DNA of 39,539 nucleotides from Acetatifactor muris (lineage in GTDB: Bacteria; Bacillota; Clostridia; Lachnospirales; Lachnospiraceae), in assembly GCA_023664365.1 (NCBI GenBank), contig JAMPFR010000028.1, forward strand, positions 1 to 39,539, written 5' to 3'. Below the pieces are notes generated by a model. That model was not told where the DNA came from and searched no databases. It saw only the letters and a list, made by a program, of their open reading frames with translations. Positions 18,322 through 27,629 of this stretch are shown here, in pieces (the stretch's first letter is position 1; each line of letters starts with the position of its first letter). Made by a program: the position numbers and the translations under genes.

Positions 18322-19776
18322 ATGAAGATAAGGACAAGGTATGCCCCCAGTCCCACGGGGAAAATGCATGTGGGAAATCTGCGGTCGGCTTTATATGAAT
18401 TTCTGATTGCAAAGCACGCAGGCGGAGATTTTATGCTTCGGATTGAGGATACGGATCAGGAGCGTTTTGTGGAAGGAGCCACGGAAATTATATACCGTAC
18501 CATGGAAAAGACAGGACTGGTACACGACGAGGGCCCGGATAAAGACGGCGGATACGGTCCCTATGTCCAGAGTGAGCGGATGAAGACCGGTATCTATATG
18601 AAGTATGCCAAAGAACTGATTGACAGGGGGGAGGCCTATTACTGCTTCTGTGACAGGGAGCGGCTGGCGTCCCTGAAGACGGAGGTTGTGGAGGGCAAGG
18701 AGATCACCGTTTATGACAAGCACTGCCTGCAGCTGTCCCGGGAGGAGGTTCAGGCGAATCTGGCGGCGGGAAAGCCCTTTGTGATCCGGCAGAATAATCC
18801 GACAGAGGGAAGCACCACCTTTCATGACGAGCTTTACGGTGACATTACGGTGGAGAATGCCGAACTGGACGATATGATACTGATTAAGTCTGACGGCTAT
18901 CCCACCTACAATTTTGCAAACGTGGTGGATGACCATACCATGAACATTACCCATGTGGTGCGGGGAAACGAGTATCTGTCTTCCTCCCCCAAATACCAGC
19001 GCCTGTATGATGCCTTTGGCTGGCAGAGTCCCGTGTATGTACATCTGCCCCTGATCACCGACGAGAACCACAAGAAGCTGTCAAAGCGAAGCGGACATGC
19101 TTCTTTCGAGGATTTAATGGAGCAGGGCTTTGTGGCAGAGGCAGTGGTAAACTATATTGCGCTGCTGGGCTGGTCCCCGGAGGAGAACCGTGAGATATTC
19201 AGCCTGGAGGAACTGATTCGTGAGTTTGACTATCACAGGATCAGCAAATCTCCTGCAGTATTTGACATTGTAAAGCTGCGCTGGATGAACGGCGAGTATA
19301 TTAAGGCCATGGATTTTGATGCCTTTTATGAGATGGCGGAGCCATATCTTAAGAAGGCGCTGACAAAGGATTTTGATTTAAAGAAAATTGCCAATATGGT
19401 GAAGACCCGTATCGAGGTTTTTCCGGATATTGCGGATCATGTGGATTTCTTTCAGGAACTGCCGGAGTATGATGTGGAAATGTACACCCATAAGAAGATG
19501 AAGACTGACAGGGATTCTTCCCTGCAGGTGCTTCGGGATGCGCTTCCGCTGCTGGAGGCGCAGGAGGATTACAGCAACGACGGCCTGTATCAGATGCTGT
19601 TAAAGTATGTGGAGGAGAGAAATGTAAAGAACGGCTATGTAATGTGGCCTCTCCGCACCGCCGTTTCCGGGAAACAGATGACTCCTGCCGGCGCCACCGA
19701 AATCATGGAGGTGCTGGGGAAAGAAGAGGTCTTAAAGAGAATCAGGAAAGGAATAGATAAGCTTGCCAATGCCTGA
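18322..19776 (+). CDS. gltX: Glutamyl-tRNA synthetase
   Basis: Charges tRNA-Glu (and, in most Clostridia, tRNA-Gln for later amidation) with glutamate. The 484-residue class I synthetase shows the HIGH-type motif in [19 protein letters not shown] and the KMSKS-type motif in [12 protein letters not shown], both intact. AGGAAGAGG at 18304-18312 gives normal ribosome-site spacing. Its last codons overlap the start of the helicase gene by 14 bp. Whether a second gltX exists elsewhere cannot be judged. Confidence 0.94.
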   Translation: MKIRTRYAPSPTGKMHVGNLRSALYEFLIAKHAGGDFMLRIEDTDQERFVEGATEIIYRTMEKTGLVHDEGPDKDGGYGPYVQSERMKTGIYMKYAKELIDRGEAYYCFCDRERLASLKTEVVEGKEITVYDKHCLQLSREEVQANLAAGKPFVIRQNNPTEGSTTFHDELYGDITVENAELDDMILIKSDGYPTYNFANVVDDHTMNITHVVRGNEYLSSSPKYQRLYDAFGWQSPVYVHLPLITDENHKKLSKRSGHASFEDLMEQGFVAEAVVNYIALLGWSPEENREIFSLEELIREFDYHRISKSPAVFDIVKLRWMNGEYIKAMDFDAFYEMAEPYLKKALTKDFDLKKIANMVKTRIEVFPDIADHVDFFQELPEYDVEMYTHKKMKTDRDSSLQVLRDALPLLEAQEDYSNDGLYQMLLKYVEERNVKNGYVMWPLRTAVSGKQMTPAGATEIMEVLGKEEVLKRIRKGIDKLANA

Positions 19777-21727
19777 CAGCCTGAATGAAGCACAGCGCAG
19801 AGCTGTGACCTGGGCCGGGGGGCCGCTGCTGTTGCTGGCGGGCCCCGGATCCGGGAAGACATTTACCATTACAAAACGGATTCTGTACCTTCTGGAGCGG
19901 GGCGTTCCCCCGGAGGAAATCCTGGTCATCACTTTTACAAAGGACGCAGCGGCGGCCATGCAGAGCCGTTTCCGGCAGTTGTCCGGTCTTTTCTTTCCCG
20001 TTCATTTCGGAACCTTTCATTCTGTTTTCTATCACATTTTACTGGAGTCCGGCGGATTCCGCCATTTACAGCTGCTCAATGATTCCCGCAGAAAAAAACT
20101 GATGATTTCCATTTTGAGACAATATGGGACAACCCCGGAGCTTTCGGAGGAATCCGTTAAAATACTGTCCGCAGTCAGCCTGTACAAAAATACGGGGGAC
20201 AGAGAGCGGGCCCTGTCCGAAATGCCTGTGGGCTGGGGAGAGCGCTTCGGGGAAATCCTTACAGCCTATACAGAGGCGGTGCGGGAGGCAGGCGCGGTGG
20301 ACTTTGACGACATGCTGTTTGAATGCCGCAGGCTTCTGGAAGGAGACATAAAAGTGCGGCGCAGCTGGCAGAATCGGTTCCGGCATATTCTCATAGACGA
20401 ATTTCAGGACTGTAATCCCATGCAGTATGAGGTTATCAGGCTTCTGGCCCCGGAGCCTGCAAATGTGTTTGCCGTGGGGGACGACGATCAGTCCATTTAC
20501 GGGTTTCGGGGCGCCAGGCCGGATATTCTCCGGCGTTTTGAAAAAGATTTCGGGGCGGAGCGGATTCTGCTGGATGTAAATTACCGGTGTGCGGAAGAGA
20601 TTGTCAAAGCTTCGCTGGCGGTGATTGAGGAAAACAGGGACAGGTTTCCCAAGGCCCTCAGGGCGGCAGAGCCTGCAAAAGGGCCGGGAGAGGCCGGAAA
20701 GACCGAAAAAGTGCATATCATACCCTTTCAGGACAGGGAGGCGCAGAACGGCTGGATTCTGCAGCAGACAGCGGAATGGGAACGGAATCACAGGGATGAC
20801 GGTATGCGGTGTGCTGTTTTGTTCCGCACCAATTCCTGTATGCAGAGGATTGCGGCGGCCATGCACAATGCGGGAATTCCTTTCTTTATGAGAGAGAAGG
20901 GGCAGAATATTTATGAGCATTTTGCGGTAAAGGATATTATGGCCTATCTGCTGCTGGCTTCAGGAGACTGGCGCAGGGAGCATCTGCTCCGCATTATAAA
21001 CAGGCCCGTGAGATATATCAGCAGGGAGGCGGTGGGGGAGGGCCGGACAATTTCGGAGATGCAGGCATATTATCGGGAGCAGCTTGGCCGGGAAGGCGGA
21101 ATGGCCGGAGGCGTAAGAAATGCCGCCGGGATCGGCGGCGTTGGAGCAGGAAAGCCGGGAACAGCCGGATACAGGCGGGAGGTATTGGAGAAGCTGTCCT
21201 GCTTTCAAAAGCAGCTGGACAGCCTTCATAAGATGCCGCCGTCTCTGGGGGTTCGATATATTCTGAAAGCGGTCGGCTATGAGGAGTATCTTCGGACACT
21301 GGCGAAGGGAAATCAGGAAAAGCTCACCCGGTGGCGGGAGACTGTGGAGTGGCTGAAAACAGATGCCGGTCGTTTTGAGAATGTGCGTGACTGGACGGAG
21401 GCTCAGGAAGCCTATATTGAGGAGGCGGGAAAGAACGCCGTGCGATCGGACACCGGCGAGTCCCTATGTCTGATGACGGTACACGGGGCAAAGGGACTGG
21501 AATTTGACAGAGTGATTATTCCCCAATGCAATGAACGGATATTTCCCCGGGGGGAACTGCAGACACGGGAGCAGATTGAGGAAGAACGACGCATTTTCTA
21601 TGTGGCGATGACCAGAGCGAAAAAAAGCCTGGAGCTCCTGTACCTTATGGGTGACAGCGCGCGCTCCGGGCTCCCTTCAAGATTTTTGAATCCTCTTCTG
21701 GAAAAAGGAAGAATCACTCCTCAATAA
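19763..21727 (+). CDS. UvrD/PcrA-type superfamily 1 helicase
   Basis: ATP-driven 3'-5' DNA helicase of the UvrD/Rep/PcrA family, acting in repair or replication. The 654-residue product has Walker [57 protein letters not shown] and [11 protein letters not shown], all in order. It is shorter than PcrA (about 730). A Gly/Ala-rich, low-complexity insert occupies about residues 443-472. Two starts are possible: TTG at 19763, 10 bases after AAAGGA, or ATG at 19769. The 3' end overlaps the convergent DUF1292 gene by 14 bp. Confidence 0.9.
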   Translation: MPMPDSLNEAQRRAVTWAGGPLLLLAGPGSGKTFTITKRILYLLERGVPPEEILVITFTKDAAAAMQSRFRQLSGLFFPVHFGTFHSVFYHILLESGGFRHLQLLNDSRRKKLMISILRQYGTTPELSEESVKILSAVSLYKNTGDRERALSEMPVGWGERFGEILTAYTEAVREAGAVDFDDMLFECRRLLEGDIKVRRSWQNRFRHILIDEFQDCNPMQYEVIRLLAPEPANVFAVGDDDQSIYGFRGARPDILRRFEKDFGAERILLDVNYRCAEEIVKASLAVIEENRDRFPKALRAAEPAKGPGEAGKTEKVHIIPFQDREAQNGWILQQTAEWERNHRDDGMRCAVLFRTNSCMQRIAAAMHNAGIPFFMREKGQNIYEHFAVKDIMAYLLLASGDWRREHLLRIINRPVRYISREAVGEGRTISEMQAYYREQLGREGGMAGGVRNAAGIGGVGAGKPGTAGYRREVLEKLSCFQKQLDSLHKMPPSLGVRYILKAVGYEEYLRTLAKGNQEKLTRWRETVEWLKTDAGRFENVRDWTEAQEAYIEEAGKNAVRSDTGESLCLMTVHGAKGLEFDRVIIPQCNERIFPRGELQTREQIEEERRIFYVAMTRAKKSLELLYLMGDSARSGLPSRFLNPLLEKGRITPQ

Positions 21728-22031
21728 GCTCATCAAATTCACAGTTGTCCAGATATTCGTCAAAGGCGTCGGCAACCGCTTCATATTCGTCGTCATCATC
21801 AATATAGTCCAAAACAGGTTCTTCGTTAGGGTCGTCGGGATTTTCACTGTAACGGTAAAACCAGACCTCCCCGTCTTCGTTTTCGCCCTCTTCATTCAAA
21901 GGGAGAAGGACAATATAATCTTTGGAATTTACCGTGATGATAGTGATAACGGCGCAGTTTACGTTGGTGCCGTCGTCCAGCTCCAGTTCTACAGTCATTT
22001 CTTCGTCTTCGTAGTCATTTTTCTTTCCCAT
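21714..22031 (-). CDS. DUF1292 family protein
   Basis: A 105-residue strongly acidic protein of the DUF1292 family, common in Firmicutes and of unknown function. It shows the typical opening (EEMTVELELDDGTNVNC), the central IVLLPLNE strand and an acidic tail (DDDDEYEAVADAFDEYL). The start at 22031 follows AGGAGG at 22036-22041; the frame opens further upstream. It is transcribed from its own promoter, away from the NlpC/P60 gene. Confidence 0.85.
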   Translation of the reverse strand: MGKKNDYEDEEMTVELELDDGTNVNCAVITIITVNSKDYIVLLPLNEEGENEDGEVWFYRYSENPDDPNEEPVLDYIDDDDEYEAVADAFDEYLDNCEFDELIEE

Positions 22032-22061
22032 GGGAAGCCTCCTGTATTTGAGTTTTGTAAC

Positions 22062-22090
22062 AGTATACCCCCTTTGAGGCAAATTTGCAA
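22062..22090 (-). promoter_or_regulatory. Sigma-A promoter for the DUF1292 gene
   Basis: On the minus strand TTGCAA (22090-22085), 17 bp, TATACT (22067-22062). The -10 matches five of six and the -35 four of six. It lies 31 bp before the start codon, and its -35 box is 11 bp from that of the divergent promoter. Confidence 0.65.
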
Positions 22091-22101
22091 TGTTTGCTTT
22101 G

Positions 22102-22130
22102 TTGACAGTAACCGTATCTGTACCTATAAT
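22102..22130 (+). promoter_or_regulatory. Perfect consensus sigma-A promoter for the NlpC/P60 gene
   Basis: TTGACA (22102-22107), exactly 17 bp, TATAAT (22125-22130). All twelve consensus bases match. It lies 50 bp before the start codon and implies strong vegetative expression of the wall hydrolase. Confidence 0.9.
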
Positions 22131-22179
22131 ATAAAATGGAAAAGGAGCAGATTTCAATTATCTGCTGTCGGAGAACAGG

Positions 22180-23601
22180 ATGAAGTACAGGCTGATAAGT
22201 GTGGCCGTCCTTGGACTGCTGGCGGGAAACCTCTATGCGGAGGCTGCTGCCGTGCAGGAGGATGTGAAAGAGGCCGCCGTAGGAAAAACAACAGAGACGA
22301 TTGAAATAACCGAAGCCATGGAACAGCAGGCAGAGGTTTCCGTAGAGACAGAGGCTTCCGCAGAGGCCGGAAAACCGGTTCTGGCCGGGGGCATCGGGGC
22401 TGATTTGACGCCGCCCCGATTTACGGACAGCGAGTCGGCGATCCGGAATTCGGAGACTGCTGCGCCTGCGGATAGTGCTGCGCCTGCGGATAGTGCCGCG
22501 CCTGCGGATAGTGCCGCTGCGCCTGCAGACAGCAGCTTTGCAGCGGAGATCGAAAACTTGGAGGCGGCTGCCGCCGGAGTCACCGACGACAGTCCGGCGT
22601 CGGAAAAGGCCGACATGGGAACGGAAGAACCTGCAGCGGAAACAGAGCCGGAAAACGAGTATGCGGATTTGGCCATTGCCGATGTGCGAAACTACGTTAA
22701 TGTCCGTACCGGGCCGGATACCGGCAGTTCCATTGTGGGCAAGATATATGACGGCGCAGTGGCCCAGATACTGGAGACGGTTGACGGGGAGAACGGGGAG
22801 TGGTTCCGGGTGGTCTCCGGCAATGTGGAGGGTTATATTAAGTCGGAGTTCTTTCTGTACGGCGACGCAGCGGCGGAAGTGATAGACGATTATGTGACAA
22901 GATATGCGGTAGTGCTGGCCAGCAGGCTGAATGTCAGGGAACAGCCCGATGTGGAGACAAGGCGGATCGGCTATGTGGACAAGGGAGAAAAGGTTCAGAT
23001 TCTGGAGAATCTGGGAGACTGGCTGAAGGTGCAGTATACCCGGAACAAAACGGGGTATGTGGCGGCAGAGTATGTGACGGTGACGGAGGAATTTGTCTAC
23101 GCAAAGACGCTGGAGGAGGAAGCGGCGGAGCTTGCGGCGAAAAGGGCCCTGGAACAAAGGCAGAATGTTTCTGAGACACAGGCGGCGGAAAGCACCGAAA
23201 TCACGGTAACGCCTCCCACGGGAGAGTATTCCGACAGTGCGGAGCTGCGCAGTGAGATTGTGGCGTATGCCATGCAGTTTCTGGGCAATCGGTATGTGCA
23301 CGGCGGACAGTCGCTGGAGACGGGCACGGACTGCTCCGGTTTTACCAGTCTGATTTATGCGGTGTTTGGCTATTCGGTGAGCAGAACGCCTGCCGGACAG
23401 CTTTCCGGCGCAGGCAGGAACGTTCCCTACAGCGAGGCTAAGCCGGGAGATATTATATGCTACGGCTCCGGCAGATGTACCCATGTAGCCCTGTATATCG
23501 GCGACGGACAGATTATTCATGCGGCAAATTCCCGCAAGGGGGTAGTGACCCAGCAGGCCGACTATGACAATATACTGGGTGTGAAAAATTTAATCGACTG
23601 A
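22180..23601 (+). CDS. Secreted SH3b-NlpC/P60 cell-wall endopeptidase
   Basis: Predicted gamma-D-Glu-diamino-acid peptidase that cuts peptidoglycan stem peptides. The 473-residue product has a short signal peptide (ends near GNLYAEA), an Ala/Glu-rich linker containing an AAPADS repeat, two bacterial SH3 domains (about residues 165-228 with YVNVRTGPDTGSSIVG, and 240-302 with LNVREQPDVETRRIG), a Glu/Ala-rich helical stretch, and a C-terminal NlpC/P60 domain. The catalytic Cys lies in TDCSGF (about residue 386) and the His in THVALYIGDG. GGAGAA precedes the start. Its stop overlaps the convergent CapA-type gene by 12 bp, leaving no terminator space. Confidence 0.92.
   Translation: MKYRLISVAVLGLLAGNLYAEAAAVQEDVKEAAVGKTTETIEITEAMEQQAEVSVETEASAEAGKPVLAGGIGADLTPPRFTDSESAIRNSETAAPADSAAPADSAAPADSAAAPADSSFAAEIENLEAAAAGVTDDSPASEKADMGTEEPAAETEPENEYADLAIADVRNYVNVRTGPDTGSSIVGKIYDGAVAQILETVDGENGEWFRVVSGNVEGYIKSEFFLYGDAAAEVIDDYVTRYAVVLASRLNVREQPDVETRRIGYVDKGEKVQILENLGDWLKVQYTRNKTGYVAAEYVTVTEEFVYAKTLEEEAAELAAKRALEQRQNVSETQAAESTEITVTPPTGEYSDSAELRSEIVAYAMQFLGNRYVHGGQSLETGTDCSGFTSLIYAVFGYSVSRTPAGQLSGAGRNVPYSEAKPGDIICYGSGRCTHVALYIGDGQIIHAANSRKGVVTQQADYDNILGVKNLID
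22459..22533 (+). repeat. In-frame tandem repeat in the NlpC/P60 linker
   Basis: Three 18-bp units (22459-22476, 22477-22494, 22495-22512) and a 21-bp variant (22513-22533) encode repeats of Ala-Ala-Pro-Ala-Asp-Ser. Units 1 and 2 are identical; unit 3 has one change. The repeat sits in the linker between signal peptide and first SH3 domain and could vary in copy number between strains without breaking the frame. Confidence 0.9.
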
Positions 23602-24990
23602 CAGATCCGACTTTTTCAGCGTCCAGTCTCCTATGATTTCATCGCTCCAGGCCTGCAGGTCAGAGCGTTTTAAGGCCACGCCGCCGTAACTGCGGATGCC
23701 GTGGCGGGCGGCCTGTTCCTCGGTGTAATCCTCCAGGAAATATATGTTTTCCAGGCGCACGGGGCCGCTGGTGTAATGACAGACCAGGGGAAGGGCGCCG
23801 GTTTGTTCCTCTGCAATGGCAACGCCGTCCTCCGATACATGAAAGGTGACCCAGGCCATTTCCTCCAGCATACACAGGGCCTGCTTCTGGGTGGACACAT
23901 AATTGCCCAGGGAATAGTAGCACAGGGCGGTGTTGCCGTTATCGGCAGTGATTTTTTCCACAGGCTGGGGGACATGGGGATGGGTGCCTATAATCAGATC
24001 CGCACCTGCCTCTGTCATTTCCAGGGCAAATTTCCGTTGGTAGGTTGAGGGGTTTTTCTGGTATTCAGTGCCCCAGTGCGGAAACACGATGACAATGTCC
24101 GCAAGCTGCTTTGCCAGTTCGATATCCTCCAGCACACGGGGATTTAAACTGGTGAAATCAATGCGGCCGTTTTTTTCATTATAGGCGCAGAGCATATTCA
24201 GATGTCCCCTGAGGGGGAAAGCCAGAGTTTCGGCGTTGGGACCGTAGGTATAGTTTAAGATGGCAAAGGTGACGCCGCCCGTCTCAAGAAGGGGGATTGA
24301 TCCGGCAGCATCGGCGGCTGTATCCGTACCTGCGATACCGGTCATTAAAATCTCAGGGTGGGCTTCCTTCCAGTAGGCGGCACAGTTCAGGATACCCTCC
24401 AGTCCCTGGTCGGCGGCGTGGTTTGTGGCGTGGAGCACCACGTCAAAACCGGCCTCTGCAATGGCGTCGCCTACCTCCGTAGGAGAATTAAAGAGGGGAA
24501 AGCCGGAAAACCCAAGCTCATTTCCGCCCAGAATAGTTTCCTGATTGATGATACTGATATCCGCGGCTTCCAGACAGCTGCGGATATTTTCAAAGAGAAA
24601 GGCATAGTCCCGGGTGCCGTCGCTCATCTGTCCGGTTCTGACAATTCCCATGTGCATCAGATTGTCGCCTACGGCTAAGAGAGTGATGTCATATTCTTCA
24701 AAAGCAGGCTCCGGCGTGGAAGAGGGGACAGGTTCAGGTGTGGGAGCAGGAGCGGGAGCTGACTCCGGCACGGAATCCGGCGCCGCGGTATCCGGCAGCT
24801 CCGGAGACAGGGATTCCGATGCCGGGGAACCTGCGGAAGCCGATGCATCCCCGGCCGGCCTGCTCTCAAAAAGCTTTCCGGCTGCAGTAAGCATACGGTT
24901 TCCGGCCGGGTGAAAGGATATGCCGATCAGGCCGGCCAGCACCAGAACCGGAATTATAATGGCAATCAGATATTTTTTCTTACTTTTCAT
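23590..24990 (-). CDS. CapA-family exported metallophosphoesterase-like protein
   Basis: A 466-residue protein of the CapA/PgsA family, originally linked to poly-gamma-glutamate capsule export but common in genomes without capsules. It opens with a membrane anchor (KKKYLIAIIIPVLVLAGLIG), then a Pro/Ala/Ser-rich linker to about residue 110. The calcineurin-like domain has LLAVGDNLMHMG, INQETILGG, LHATNHAADQG, VFPHWGTEY and IIGTHPHVPQPVE, with the metal-binding positions intact. The start at 24990 has GGGAGG upstream. No pgsB or pgsC is in the window, so a role other than capsule synthesis is more likely. Its neighbour on the opposite strand is a wall hydrolase. Confidence 0.85.
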   Translation of the reverse strand: MKSKKKYLIAIIIPVLVLAGLIGISFHPAGNRMLTAAGKLFESRPAGDASASAGSPASESLSPELPDTAAPDSVPESAPAPAPTPEPVPSSTPEPAFEEYDITLLAVGDNLMHMGIVRTGQMSDGTRDYAFLFENIRSCLEAADISIINQETILGGNELGFSGFPLFNSPTEVGDAIAEAGFDVVLHATNHAADQGLEGILNCAAYWKEAHPEILMTGIAGTDTAADAAGSIPLLETGGVTFAILNYTYGPNAETLAFPLRGHLNMLCAYNEKNGRIDFTSLNPRVLEDIELAKQLADIVIVFPHWGTEYQKNPSTYQRKFALEMTEAGADLIIGTHPHVPQPVEKITADNGNTALCYYSLGNYVSTQKQALCMLEEMAWVTFHVSEDGVAIAEEQTGALPLVCHYTSGPVRLENIYFLEDYTEEQAARHGIRSYGGVALKRSDLQAWSDEIIGDWTLKKSDLSVD

Positions 24991-25022
24991 GGCCGCCTCC
25001 CAACCTACCACATTATGGCTGA

Positions 25023-25051
25023 ATAGTACGCTTATTTTGCCTGTTTGTCAA
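25023..25051 (-). promoter_or_regulatory. Sigma-A promoter for the CapA-family gene
   Basis: On the minus strand a perfect TTGACA (25051-25046), 17 bp, TACTAT (25028-25023), four of six. It lies 33 bp before the start codon. Its -35 is 7 bp from that of the divergent GH13 promoter. Confidence 0.7.
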
Positions 25052-25058
25052 TCGGCGC

Positions 25059-25087
25059 TTGTGATTTTAAGGCATATCCAGTATAAT
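25059..25087 (+). promoter_or_regulatory. Sigma-A promoter for the GH13-like gene
   Basis: TTGTGA (25059-25064), 17 bp, a perfect TATAAT (25082-25087). It lies 38 bp before the start codon at 25125. Confidence 0.7.
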
Positions 25088-25124
25088 GGAACTGTATTCA
25101 GATAAGCGGAATGGAGGATGGAAT

Positions 25125-27023
25125 ATGACTAATACGAGCGGCAACAGAAATCCTTACCCACTGGGAGCAAGACCGGAGGCAGACGGAATCCGTTTTTCCT
25201 TTGTGTCCGAAGAGGCTGACTGCGGCATTCTGCTTTACAGTTCCCGCACGGGCAGGGAACTGCGGAAAATTCCCTTCTCTGAGGAAGAACGCATGGGAAA
25301 AATCTATTGCAAAACGGTGGAGGGAATCCGCCCGGAAGAGGTGACCTATCAGTTTTACAGGGGCCGTGAGCTTGTACCGGACGAGCACGGGCGTGTCTTT
25401 CCGGGGAAATATGTATTCGGGAAAAGGGCGGGAAACAGCGGGAGAAAGGCGGGCTTTCTGCCGGCGGTCTATGACTGGGAGCAGGATCGCTGCCCGGAGC
25501 TTCCGTACAGCGAAGCAGTCTTTTATTGTTTACATGTGAGAGGCTTTACAAGACATATCTCTTCGGAGGTGAAAAACAGAGGAACCTTTGCGGGGATTCA
25601 GGAAAAGATTCCTTATCTGCAGGAAATAGGAGTCACCACGCTGGAGCTGCAGCCTGCCTATGAATTTGCGGAGCTGGAGGAGTGGGATGAAAATCTGCCC
25701 CCTTACTGTGTCCCGGGGCCTGCAGAGCGGCGTGACAAAGCAGGAGCGGTAAACTACTGGGGATATAAAAAGGGATATTACTATGCGCCCAAGGCCGCCT
25801 ATGCCGCCTCCGGCAATGCGCCGGAAGAATTCAGAGGTCTTGTTAAGGCGTTACACAAAAGCCGTATGGAGCTGGTGATGCAGTTCTATTTTCCGGAAGA
25901 TGCCGCTCGGAACGAAATTGCGGAAATCCTGCGGTTCTGGACGCTGGAGTACCATGTGGACGGTTTTCATCTCATGGGAGCAAATCTTCCCGTGGATATG
26001 CTTGCCGCAGACCCTTTGCTGGCGGATAAGAAAATCATGTATTACGGATTTGACCGGGAAACGGTTTATGATAAAATGGCGGGACAAAGGTTTCCTCATT
26101 TGGCGGAGTATAACGACGGTTATCTTTATGATATGCGCAGGCTGCTGAAGGGGGATGAAGATATGCTGAGTATCGCCCTGCGTCACATGCGCTATATCCC
26201 GGAGAAGGCGGGGCGTGTTCATTATCTTACAAATTATTACGGCTTTACCTTGTCTGATCTTGTGTCCTACGATTATAAACACAATGAGGCCAACGGGGAG
26301 GACAACAGAGACGGAAACGACCACAACTGCAGCTGGAACTGCGGCGAGGAGGGAGGCACAAGAAGCCGCCGGGTCAGACAGCTTCGTATCCGGCAGATGA
26401 AGAATGCAATTTGTATGCTGCTGCTGACCCAGTCCACACCTCTGATATTTATGGGAGACGAATTCGGAAATACCCAGAAGGGGAACAATAATCCCTGGTG
26501 TCAGGACAATGGAGTCTGCTGGCTTGACTGGGGAAAGCCAAACGGCGAGATACTGGAATTCTGGAAGCAGGCGGCGGCTTTTCGGAAGAAGCATCCGATT
26601 CTCCATCCGGAAAGCCCTCTTCGTCTGATGGATTATCTTTCCTGCGGCTATCCTGATTTATCCTATCACGGAGAGAGCGCATGGCGGCCGCATATGGAGA
26701 GTCACTGCAGGCATATGGGTATCATGCTCTGCGGAGAGTATGCGGAGCAGGATGACGGCGGGGCGGATGACTTTATCTATATTGCCATGAATATGCACTG
26801 GGAAAGCCATCGACTGGCGCTTCCGAAGCTGCCGAAGGGTATGTGCTGGCGCATGGCGTTTGCAACGGCGGAGGCGGAGGATATGACGGAGTCCGGGGAA
26901 GAAGAAAATCCCGACAGCGGTGTGACAGTGGCGCCCAGAAGTATTGCGGTGCTTACCGGCGTACAGACGGGGCGGAAAACGGGACCCGGCAGCGGGAAAA
27001 AGAGCAGAAAACAGAAGGGCTGA
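25125..27023 (+). CDS. Catalytically dead GH13 debranching-enzyme-like protein
   Basis: A 632-residue relative of GlgX/isoamylase-type glycogen debranching enzymes, with a CBM48-like N-terminal region (about 1-105) and a GH13 barrel. The scaffold is kept: HVRGFT, NYWGYKKGYYYAPKAAY, FTLSDLVSYDYKHNEANGE with NRDG after it, and FMGDEFGNTQ. All four catalytic regions are lost. Region I (usually DVVYNH) reads QFYFPE near residue 253; the nucleophile Asp of GFRFD is Met284; the acid Glu of AEPW is Tyr306; the His-Asp of CHDGFT is Tyr371-Tyr372. Hydrolysis is not expected; glycan binding, regulation or scaffolding are possible. The start follows GGAGG at 25113-25117. The C-terminus is basic. It is followed 9 bp later by a DUF5662 gene. 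Confidence 0.85.
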   Translation: MTNTSGNRNPYPLGARPEADGIRFSFVSEEADCGILLYSSRTGRELRKIPFSEEERMGKIYCKTVEGIRPEEVTYQFYRGRELVPDEHGRVFPGKYVFGKRAGNSGRKAGFLPAVYDWEQDRCPELPYSEAVFYCLHVRGFTRHISSEVKNRGTFAGIQEKIPYLQEIGVTTLELQPAYEFAELEEWDENLPPYCVPGPAERRDKAGAVNYWGYKKGYYYAPKAAYAASGNAPEEFRGLVKALHKSRMELVMQFYFPEDAARNEIAEILRFWTLEYHVDGFHLMGANLPVDMLAADPLLADKKIMYYGFDRETVYDKMAGQRFPHLAEYNDGYLYDMRRLLKGDEDMLSIALRHMRYIPEKAGRVHYLTNYYGFTLSDLVSYDYKHNEANGEDNRDGNDHNCSWNCGEEGGTRSRRVRQLRIRQMKNAICMLLLTQSTPLIFMGDEFGNTQKGNNNPWCQDNGVCWLDWGKPNGEILEFWKQAAAFRKKHPILHPESPLRLMDYLSCGYPDLSYHGESAWRPHMESHCRHMGIMLCGEYAEQDDGGADDFIYIAMNMHWESHRLALPKLPKGMCWRMAFATAEAEDMTESGEEENPDSGVTVAPRSIAVLTGVQTGRKTGPGSGKKSRKQKG

Positions 27024-27032
27024 AGGCAGCAA

Positions 27033-27599
27033 ATGGGAAAGATCTGGAGTCATTTTAAGACAATTACATATCACAAGCTTCTGGTGGCAAAGGGATGCTT
27101 TCAGGTAGGGCTGTATCGTCAGGGCATCCTGCATGATTTGTCAAAGTACAGTCCCACAGAGTTCATAGTAGGCGCCAGATATTATCAGGGAACGCGGAGC
27201 CCCAATAACGCAGAGCGGGAGGAAAAGGGATATTCTGCAGCGTGGATGCACCACAAGGGAAGAAACAGGCATCACTTTGAATACTGGACGGATTATTCCA
27301 GCGACCCGGAAAAGCGGGGATGCGTGGTGCCGATCCCCATGCCTGACAAATATATTGCAGAGATGGTTATGGATCGCATTGCAGCCAGCAAAGTGTACAA
27401 GGGGAAGGAATATACGGATGCGTCGCCGCTTGAGTACTATCTGCAGGGAAAAGCAGGAAAGCTGCTTCATCCGGAAACGGCGAAAAAGCTGGAAAAAATG
27501 CTGCGCCTTCTGGCAAGGGAGGGGGAAGAAAAGACCTTCGCCCGTATCAGGCGTGAGTTGAAGGTGGACCGGCACAGGAGAAGGAATCGAAGCATATGA
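27033..27599 (+). CDS. DUF5662 family protein
   Basis: A 188-residue protein of unknown function, mostly helical and His-rich. It carries an HD-like element (ILHDLSKYSPTEF near residues 33-45), then WMHHKGRNRHHFEYW and PDKYIAEMVMDR, conserved-looking features that suggest a metal site like HD-domain proteins, as I recall for DUF5662. The C-terminus is strongly basic (RHRRRNRSI). It starts 9 bp after the GH13-like gene with only a weak AAGG site, so it probably relies on translation of the gene before. Catalysis unproven. Confidence 0.8.
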   Translation: MGKIWSHFKTITYHKLLVAKGCFQVGLYRQGILHDLSKYSPTEFIVGARYYQGTRSPNNAEREEKGYSAAWMHHKGRNRHHFEYWTDYSSDPEKRGCVVPIPMPDKYIAEMVMDRIAASKVYKGKEYTDASPLEYYLQGKAGKLLHPETAKKLEKMLRLLAREGEEKTFARIRRELKVDRHRRRNRSI

Positions 27600-27629
27600 T
27601 ACCATAAAAACAAATATGGTGAGCATATG
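27593..27629 (+). other. Long inverted repeat enclosing the start of the Cys/Gly-rich gene
   Basis: Two stacked arms: CATATG (27593-27598) pairs with CATATG (27624-27629), and ACCATA (27601-27606) pairs with TATGGT (27615-27620), around an A-rich loop of 8. The right arms contain the GGTGAG ribosome site and the ATG at 27627. The left arm contains the DUF5662 stop. Folding would hide the initiation site. Confidence 0.7.

Noticed and set aside
22459-22533. CRISPR-like repeat
   Set aside because: Units are directly adjacent with no spacers and stay in frame within a gene.
23590-24990. Poly-gamma-glutamate capsule operon
   Set aside because: Only a CapA-type protein is present; no pgsB/pgsC partners.
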